This document shows, piece by piece, positions 32,845-37,982 of a stretch of 37,982 nt of DNA. The notes beneath the pieces are model-generated. The model saw only the letters and a list, made by a program, of their open reading frames with translations. It made no database searches and was not told where the DNA came from. How positions within the stretch are numbered: position 1 is the stretch's first letter; each line of letters starts with the position of its first letter. Source of the DNA: an uncultured Lachnospiraceae bacterium (lineage in GTDB: Bacteria > Bacillota > Clostridia > Lachnospirales > Lachnospiraceae); the NCBI GenBank assembly GCA_934438085.1, contig CAKSBC010000019.1, forward strand, positions 1 to 37,982. Reading direction: 5' to 3'. The position numbers were made by a program, and so were the translations under genes.

Positions 32845-33417
32845 TTATTTGAAAGTGATGCCATCCTTTTCATTCATGGATGCTATGCGTGCAAGAGACT
32901 CAACTCTGATGCCTTCACTTCTGAGTTTATCTCCTCCGTCCTGAAATGCTTTTTCAATAGCTATTCCAACTCCGCAGAGTGTTGCACCTGCTTCCTTAAC
33001 TATCCTGATAAGACCTTCCGATGCTTCGCCGGTAGCCATGAAATCATCGATCACAAGAACTCTGTCCTGAGGTCCGAGATATTTCTTTGAAACAGTAACC
33101 GTATTTACGGTTCCTCTTGTGAATGAACGCACCTCAGCAGAATAAACATCCTCCGGTGTGTTTCTTGATCGGCTCTTTTTTCCGAAAACTACCGGACATC
33201 CGAATTCGAGGCCTGCTATACATGCTATGCCTATACCTGATGCCTCAATAGTAAGTATTTTATTGATATCAGCTCCTTCAAACAGTCTTTTCCACTCTTT
33301 TGCCATTGCTTCAAAGAGCTGTGGATCCATCTGATGATTAAGAAAATTATCCACCTTAAGAATATCGTCACCGATAACTATTCCATCCTGTCTGATCCTG
33401 TCCTCTAACAGCTTCAT
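32845..33417 (-). CDS. xpt: Xanthine phosphoribosyltransferase
   Basis: Salvages xanthine to XMP with PRPP in the cytoplasm. 190 residues, normal length. Seen: N-terminal MKLLEDRIRQDG, the hood KILTIEASGIGIA at 53-65, and the PRPP loop VLVIDDFMATGEA at about 120-132. ATG with GGAGG 7 bases upstream. Bacillus xpt carries a purine riboswitch, but only 59 bases separate this gene from the rubredoxin gene, too little for one, so it is probably expressed from upstream. No close terminator was seen after it. Confidence 0.95.
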   Translation of the reverse strand: MKLLEDRIRQDGIVIGDDILKVDNFLNHQMDPQLFEAMAKEWKRLFEGADINKILTIEASGIGIACIAGLEFGCPVVFGKKSRSRNTPEDVYSAEVRSFTRGTVNTVTVSKKYLGPQDRVLVIDDFMATGEASEGLIRIVKEAGATLCGVGIAIEKAFQDGGDKLRSEGIRVESLARIASMNEKDGITFK

Positions 33418-33440
33418 TTAATATCCTCCGCAGAAAATAC

Positions 33441-33467
33441 ACGAAGGAACCGCTGAGGTTCCTCCGT
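33441..33467 (-). terminator. Hairpin between rubredoxin and xpt genes
   Basis: ACGGAGGAACC / TCAGC loop / GGTTCCTTCGT, an 11-bp stem with one G-U, 9 bases after the rubredoxin stop, followed by GTATTTTC on the minus strand. The weak U tract suggests partial termination or mRNA stabilisation. Confidence 0.5.
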
Positions 33468-33476
33468 CTGTATTAA

Positions 33477-33632
33477 TTATTCTTTTTTGAACTTATCCTT
33501 ACCTACACCACAGAGCGGACATTCAAAATCATCCGGAAGATCTTCAAATTTTGTACCCGGAGCGATACCGCTGTCTGTAAATCCATCAGCTTCATCGTAC
33601 TCCCAACCGCAGACTGAGCATATATATTTCAT
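33477..33632 (-). CDS. Rubredoxin
   Basis: Small cytoplasmic one-iron electron carrier, typical of strict anaerobes, often serving oxygen and peroxide reductases. 51 residues from ATG 33632. The iron ligands are C5 and C8 in CSVCGWEYD and C38 and C41 in CPLCGVGKDKF; also IAPGTKFEDLPDDFE. Length and spacing are canonical. GGAGG lies 7 bases before the start. No partner redox gene is adjacent. Confidence 0.96.
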   Translation of the reverse strand: MKYICSVCGWEYDEADGFTDSGIAPGTKFEDLPDDFECPLCGVGKDKFKKE

Positions 33633-33669
33633 CAGTATACCTCCGTATCGGATATACCTTATGCAGGAT

Positions 33670-33707
33670 CATAAGCTTTGAGAAAACAGTGCAACTGTTT
33701 GCTTATG
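33670..33707 (-). terminator. Nested inverted repeat downstream of alaS
   Basis: CATAAGC/GCTTATG (7 bp) encloses AAACAG/CTGTTT (6 bp, loop of 5), with a 7-base bulge on one side. On the minus strand the inner hairpin is followed by TTTTC. It lies about 40 bases after the alaS stop; a plausible but imperfect terminator. Confidence 0.4.
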
Positions 33708-33744
33708 TAAATTCTAAACCGTCCCGCAATAGGTAAGTCATCTA

Positions 33745-36381
33745 TCAAGCAAGCTGTGCTTTTACTACCTCAACAGCTTTATTGAGTGCTTCATCAAGCT
33801 TATCGGCATCACTTCCGCCGGCCTGAGCCATATTAGGACGTCCGCCGCCCTTTCCGCCGATAATAGGTGCTGTCTCCTTGATGATATTTCCTGCCATCGC
33901 ACCCTTCTTAACTGCTGCATCTGTAGCAGAAGCTATAAGGCTTACCTTGCCGTCGATCACAGCTCCAAGGATCACAACGCTGTCTCCGAGAGATTCCTTG
34001 AGTGAATCACTGAGTGCTCTTAATGCATTGATATCTGCAGCATCAGCCTTGGTGCTTAATACCTTTATTCCATTCACATCTATGGCATTATCTAAGGCAT
34101 TACCGAGCGAATTGCCGGCAAGTTTTGCCTTCAGGCTCTCATTTTCTGACTTAAGAGCTTTTAATTCCTCGCTGAGCTGCTCAAGCTTATGAACAAGCTC
34201 CTTAGGCTGTGCCTTAATTACAGCTGCAGCACTGCTGAGCTCCTTCTCAAGCTCCTTGTAGTAGTTCATAAGATTTGCGCCTGTAAGACCCTCTATACGT
34301 CTTACGCCGGCAGCTATACCTGATTCGCTGATGATCTTAAAGAAGCCGATCTCACCTGTGCTCTTAACATGAGTACCGCCGCAGAGCTCTATGGAATCAC
34401 CCATAGTAACAACTCTTACTTCCTCGCCGTACTTCTCACCGAAAAGAGCCATAGCTCCGGTCTTTCTGGCCTCATCTATAGACATTACCTTTGTGATAAC
34501 TTCGTAATTAGCAGCTATCTCAGCATTAACTATAGCCTCAACCTTTTCGATCTCATCAGCTGTCATAGCCTGGAAATGAGTGAAGTCAAAACGCATTCTG
34601 TCTTTATCATATAAAGCACCATTCTGCTCAACATGCTCTCCAAGCACCTGTCTTAATGCATACTGGAGAAGATGTGTAACAGAGTGATTCTTAGCTGTAG
34701 CGTCTCTCTGTGCCTTATCAACAGAAAGCTCAGCCTCCTGACCTACGCTTATCATTCCCTTTGTAACATATCCGACATGTCCGATACGTCCGCCGTAAAG
34801 GTGAATTGTCTGCTCAACCTTGAACTCACCGTCTTTTCCGATGATGATTCCGGCATCACCTTCCTGGCCGCCCATGGTAGCATAGAAAGGAGTCTTATCT
34901 GTTATAACAGTTCCGTGCTCACCCTCTGAAAGTGCCTCTGTGATCTCTTCGTCTGTTGTAAGAACAAGTATCTTACCGTTATCTGTAAGCTGTGAATAGC
35001 CTGTAAATTCTGATGTTATTGAAGGATCAATAAGATCATAAACAGTGGCATCTGCACCGGTATACTTATTTGAGAAGCTTCTGCGTGCTCTTGCAGTTTC
35101 CTTCTGCTCCTTCATGCATGCATCAAAGCCTGCTCTGTCAACAGTATATCCCTTATCGGCAAGTATCTCGTCTGTAAGGTCATATGGGAAACCATAGGTA
35201 TCGTAAAGCTTGAATGCATCGGCACCTGCAAGCTCTGTCTTACCGTTCTTCTCCATATCGCTTATCATGCCGTTAAGGATATCCATACCGCCGTCAATAG
35301 TCTTATTGAACTTATCTTCCTCGGCAGCAAGTACGGTAAGTATCATTGCCTGCTTTTCAAAGAGCTCAGGATATCCGTCCTTGTTGAGTTCAATTACTCT
35401 CTTAGCCATCTCAGGCATAAAGTCCTTAGTAATTCCTAATTTTCTTCCGTGTCTTACAGCCCTTCTGATGATACGTCTTAATACGTAGCCTCTTCCTTCA
35501 TTTGAAGGCATGATGCCGTCGGATATCATGAATGTACTTGACTTAACATGGTCAGTAAGGATACGAAGTGAAATGTCGCTGTCATGATCAGAATGATAAA
35601 CAACTCCTGAAATGTCAGCTATATAATCGAGTATCGCTCTGTTTGTATCAACAGTGTAGATAGACTCCTCATCCTGAACTACCATTGCAAGTCTTTCAAG
35701 GCCCATTCCTGTGTCTATGTTCTTGTTGGCAAGTTCTGTATAATTTCCGTGTCCGTCGTTATTGAACTGTGAGAATACTATGTTCCAAACCTCAACATAA
35801 CGGTCACCTTCGCCGCCCATAACATCCTCAGGACCTGTGCCGTATTTTTCTCCGCGGTCATAATATATCTCAGAACAAGGTCCGCAGGCGCCTTCACCGT
35901 GCTCCCAGAAATTGTCCTCTCTGCCGAACTTGTAAATACGTGACGGGTCGATATGCATCTCGTCCTTCCAGATATTGTAGGCCTCATCGTCATCTACATA
36001 AACTGATGGATAAAGTCTGTCAGGATCAAGGCCTACCTCCTTTGTAAGGAAGTCCCAGGCAAAAGGAATAGCCTCATGCTTGAAATAATCTCCGAATGAG
36101 AAATTTCCGAGCATTTCAAAGAATGTACCGTGTCTTGCTGTTTTACCTACATTCTCAATATCTCCGGTACGGATACATTTCTGACATGTGGTAACTCTGT
36201 TTCTTGGCGGTATCTCCTGCCCAGTGAAATAAGGCTTAAGCGGAGCCATACCGGAGTTAATGAGCAGCAGCGAATTATCGTTGTGCGGTACCAAAGAAAA
36301 ACTCTTCATGACAAGATGACCGTTCTTCTCAAAATAATCGAGGAACAGACGTCTTAATTCATTTACACCTCTTACCTGCAT
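33745..36381 (-). CDS. alaS: Alanyl-tRNA synthetase
   Basis: Charges tRNA-Ala and edits misacylated serine or glycine. 878 residues from ATG 36381. Seen: class II core with NSGMAPLKPYFTG, QKCIRTGDIENVG and FFEMLGNFSFGDYFK; RGYVLRRIIRRAVRHG; editing-domain zinc residues in HSVTHLL and CGGTHVKSTGE; C-terminal coiled coil and C-Ala domain with GGKGGGRPNMAQAGG. An in-frame ATG at 36435 would add 18 residues that do not resemble AlaS and has no ribosome site; 36381 has GAGAGG about 10 bases upstream. Confidence 0.97.
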   Translation of the reverse strand: MQVRGVNELRRLFLDYFEKNGHLVMKSFSLVPHNDNSLLLINSGMAPLKPYFTGQEIPPRNRVTTCQKCIRTGDIENVGKTARHGTFFEMLGNFSFGDYFKHEAIPFAWDFLTKEVGLDPDRLYPSVYVDDDEAYNIWKDEMHIDPSRIYKFGREDNFWEHGEGACGPCSEIYYDRGEKYGTGPEDVMGGEGDRYVEVWNIVFSQFNNDGHGNYTELANKNIDTGMGLERLAMVVQDEESIYTVDTNRAILDYIADISGVVYHSDHDSDISLRILTDHVKSSTFMISDGIMPSNEGRGYVLRRIIRRAVRHGRKLGITKDFMPEMAKRVIELNKDGYPELFEKQAMILTVLAAEEDKFNKTIDGGMDILNGMISDMEKNGKTELAGADAFKLYDTYGFPYDLTDEILADKGYTVDRAGFDACMKEQKETARARRSFSNKYTGADATVYDLIDPSITSEFTGYSQLTDNGKILVLTTDEEITEALSEGEHGTVITDKTPFYATMGGQEGDAGIIIGKDGEFKVEQTIHLYGGRIGHVGYVTKGMISVGQEAELSVDKAQRDATAKNHSVTHLLQYALRQVLGEHVEQNGALYDKDRMRFDFTHFQAMTADEIEKVEAIVNAEIAANYEVITKVMSIDEARKTGAMALFGEKYGEEVRVVTMGDSIELCGGTHVKSTGEIGFFKIISESGIAAGVRRIEGLTGANLMNYYKELEKELSSAAAVIKAQPKELVHKLEQLSEELKALKSENESLKAKLAGNSLGNALDNAIDVNGIKVLSTKADAADINALRALSDSLKESLGDSVVILGAVIDGKVSLIASATDAAVKKGAMAGNIIKETAPIIGGKGGGRPNMAQAGGSDADKLDEALNKAVEVVKAQLA

Positions 36382-36465
36382 ATAAAATAGACCTCTCGTT
36401 TGTTTAGTATCTAAAGCCGGTGCGGCTGTTTTCATGCTTTAGCACCGGTAAAAATCACAAAATTA

Positions 36466-37188
36466 TCAATCGGCATCACTGATTTCTAATGATGATGAAT
36501 CATCATCAGATTCGATCTCGATTTTATTAGATGCATCATCTGAAGAAGCATCGGTATTGTCTGAAACTTCTTCATCAGAAGCCTTTGTATCAGCAGCATC
36601 AGAATTGGAATTATTGCCGCAGCAGCATCCGCATGCTCCGTCAACTATCTCAGGATATTCGTCATCGCAATTATCTCTGCTTGCCTCAGCCTTGGTATAG
36701 CTTTCACAGCAGCAGCCACAGTCACAATTAACATCATCCTCATCATCATGCTGCGTGAATTTATTTACAACACTGTCAGCGGCATCGGCAGCCATGCCCA
36801 TAAGCTCATGCCCCATGTCCTTGAGGTTATTGACCATTTCATCCTTTGCTGCCTCAGGATCTTCATCATAGCGTTCTTTGATTTCCTTCGCGGCGTGATA
36901 CACACCCGTTCCGGCAGTTTTTGCAATGCTTCCTGCATCAGATACAACATTGCCGGCTGCTTCAAGAAGATCTCCTGCAGCATCCTTTATATCCTGTTTT
37001 TCCTTTATGGCGATATAGGTGCGCTTTGCAGCCTTTTTCACCTCTCCGGAATTTTTCTTGACATTTTTTATTTCTTCATCATTTGTATATGAGGCACCTG
37101 CGTAATCCTTAAGATACTTTGCAATTCCCGCTGCAGCACCTGCTATAAGCATAGTTCCGAGCAAACCACCCGCTGTCTTCTTTGACAT
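36466..37188 (-). CDS. YtxH-like protein with cysteine cluster
   Basis: Unrecognised 240-residue protein. The first 25 residues (GGLLGTMLIAGAAAGIAKYL) form a glycine/alanine-rich hydrophobic segment like YtxH general-stress proteins; residues 35-145 are charged, helical and repetitive (Ala, Lys, Glu, Asp). Residues 155-190 hold ten cysteines, with CGCCC appearing twice (157-161 and 186-190), within an acidic setting. The last 50 residues are Asp/Ser-rich and probably disordered. AGGAGG lies 8 bases before the ATG, 21 bases after cdd. Metal binding is suggested by the cysteines only. Confidence 0.75.
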   Translation of the reverse strand: MSKKTAGGLLGTMLIAGAAAGIAKYLKDYAGASYTNDEEIKNVKKNSGEVKKAAKRTYIAIKEKQDIKDAAGDLLEAAGNVVSDAGSIAKTAGTGVYHAAKEIKERYDEDPEAAKDEMVNNLKDMGHELMGMAADAADSVVNKFTQHDDEDDVNCDCGCCCESYTKAEASRDNCDDEYPEIVDGACGCCCGNNSNSDAADTKASDEEVSDNTDASSDDASNKIEIESDDDSSSLEISDAD

Positions 37189-37209
37189 AACCTTTTCCTC
37201 CTGAAAAAA

Positions 37210-37647
37210 TTACAGATTTTCCGGTCCAAAGCTCTCCGGTAAAAGCTCCTCTAATCTGAATACCCTAAAGTCATCCTCAGATCTTGCCAAAATGATCTTG
37301 AATTCCGTCGGATCGCAGAATTCACGCATGACCTGTCTGCAGACCCCGCACGGAGGAGCCCATTCATTAAGGATGCCTTTTTTATAATCCTCTGTCATAA
37401 GCTGTTCATGATGACAGCCGACAATGCATATAGCCTCAAACCCTCTGACGCCCTCAGAAACAGCTTTGAAGAATGCAGTTCTCTCAGCGCAGACTGTAGG
37501 TGTGAAGGAAGCATTTTCAATATTTACACCGTGATAGACCCTGCCGTCTTTTGTAAGCAGGGCTGCTGACACGTTAAAACCGCTGTAAGGGGCATAACTG
37601 AGCGGAAGTCCCTTTATCGCGATTTTCGCAAGTTCTCTATATTCCAT
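37210..37647 (-). CDS. cdd: Cytidine deaminase
   Basis: Zinc hydrolase converting cytidine and deoxycytidine to uridine and deoxyuridine in pyrimidine salvage. 145 residues, the usual length of the tetrameric type. Seen: NIENASFTPTVCAERTAFF with C53 and E55, and PPCGVCRQ with C100 and C103. ATG 37647 is chosen over a GTG at 37653 because GAGG, the ribosome site, overlaps that GTG. The gene begins about 13 bases after the predicted 3' end of the 6S RNA, with no promoter visible between them. Confidence 0.95.
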   Translation of the reverse strand: MEYRELAKIAIKGLPLSYAPYSGFNVSAALLTKDGRVYHGVNIENASFTPTVCAERTAFFKAVSEGVRGFEAICIVGCHHEQLMTEDYKKGILNEWAPPCGVCRQVMREFCDPTEFKIILARSEDDFRVFRLEELLPESFGPENL

Positions 37648-37660
37648 ATACACCTCTTAA

Positions 37661-37839
37661 ATACCCAAGGTGCCGTCGAACTTATAATAGACTCCCAGCT
37701 ATTCAGCCAGGTGGGAAATCGCAGAGACTGCTTCAGCGATCCGCTATAAAATAGCGGCCTGGCATCCACGCCATCAATATTGAAATCCCTTAAGTCACTT
37801 TGTGGAAGTATTTAAATAAGAACGTCGAACATCTCAGGT
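37661..37839 (-). ncRNA. ssrS: 6S RNA (RNA polymerase regulator)
   Basis: 6S RNA mimics an open promoter and binds the sigma-A holoenzyme in stationary phase. The ends match the family: the 5' end contains CTGAGATGTTCG, as in E. coli 6S, and the 3' end contains TTCGACGGCACCTTGGGTA; these pair in a long imperfect closing stem. Between them are GCCAGG/CCTGGC enclosing CCGCTAT/ATAGCGG and ATCGC/GCGAT hairpins. About 179 nt, the expected size, and no good open frame. It has its own extended -10 promoter. The inner part looks more branched than the textbook rod, so identity is probable rather than sure. Confidence 0.72.
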
Positions 37840-37845
37840 CAATTA

Positions 37846-37874
37846 AATATATCATAAAAAAACTTCATAAACAA
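37846..37874 (-). promoter_or_regulatory. Promoter of the 6S RNA
   Basis: TTGTTT (37869-37874), 17 bases, TATATT (37846-37851) preceded by TGA (extended -10) on the minus strand. The predicted start is near 37839, at the first base of the 6S closing stem. Confidence 0.65.
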
Positions 37875-37907
37875 TAATTCACTTGTAATATATTTTGGAT
37901 AAAACAA

Positions 37908-37953
37908 GGGCGTGTGAAAAAATGAAAGTTTTTTCACGCGTCTTTTTTCTTTT
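37908..37953. terminator. Strong hairpin with T tract at the right edge
   Basis: A 15-bp stem (37908-37922 with 37929-37943, a few G-U) around TGAAAG. The plus-strand copy is followed by TTTTTTCTTTT, the minus-strand copy by CTTGTTTT. As all nearby genes are minus-strand, it most likely ends a minus-strand gene outside the window, or works both ways. Confidence 0.55.
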
Positions 37954-37982
37954 GTGGATAAAACAGATTTTTTCTCAAGAAA

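Noticed and set aside
36382..36465. T-box leader for alaS
   Set aside because: The 84-base gap is too short and lacks the T-box consensus and specifier hairpin.
1..37982. tRNA or rRNA genes, insertion sequences, prophage or attachment sites
   Set aside because: No tRNA cloverleaf, rRNA-like sequence, transposase, integrase or terminal inverted repeats were recognised on either strand.

Overview
The window looks like chromosomal DNA of a low-to-mid-GC Gram-positive anaerobe of the Clostridia, most likely Lachnospiraceae. This is an inference from gene content and order: mutS-mutL-miaA-methionine gamma-lyase-like, radC-mreC-mreD-mrdA-rodA-mgsA-dacA, and phoH-ybeY-flippase. Strong GGAGG-type ribosome binding sites, several TTG/GTG starts and promoters with TG-extended -10 boxes agree. 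Almost everything lies on the minus strand. The only plus-strand gene I can support is a small RNA, so the window is best read from right to left.

Right end (37982-32500): a hairpin flanked by DnaA-box-like words, a probable 6S RNA, cytidine deaminase, a YtxH-like protein with a striking cysteine cluster, alaS, a 51-residue rubredoxin, xpt, and rpsU with its own promoter, a structured leader and a terminator. Middle (32417-17317): a tightly packed, often overlapping run of phoH, ybeY, a MurJ/SpoVB-type flippase, two different FAD-dependent flavoproteins, a DUF896 protein, a HAD phosphatase, miaB, mutS, mutL, miaA and a methionine gamma-lyase-like PLP enzyme. This run covers rRNA maturation, tRNA A37 modification (miaA and miaB) and mismatch repair (mutS and mutL). 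Next (17191-9416) is a cell-elongation operon: radC, mreC, mreD, an oversized PBP2, rodA, an mgsA homologue that has lost its catalytic aspartates, and a lipoprotein D,D-carboxypeptidase. No mreB is present. A two-gene unit follows (9271-6910): a small P-loop protein and a HlyD-like membrane-anchored protein with a long acidic linker. After it comes an aminotransferase/D-2-hydroxyacid dehydrogenase pair behind a leader terminator.

Left end (4174-1): the accessory part, a type II CRISPR-Cas locus cut by the window edge. A large cas9 (at least 1318 residues, all nuclease motifs intact) runs off position 1. Divergently upstream of it I find a compact, complete tracrRNA gene with its own extended -10 promoter, anti-repeat, nexus, small hairpin and terminator. 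No CRISPR array, cas1, cas2 or csn2 is inside the window; they would be expected to the left.

Most of the window is ordinary housekeeping DNA. The points most worth a second look are the tracrRNA/cas9 module, the catalytically degenerate methylglyoxal synthase in the cell-wall operon, the Cys-cluster YtxH-like protein, the 6S RNA abutting cdd, the aminotransferase leader with a three-codon ORF inside its terminator, and the structured rpsU leader.
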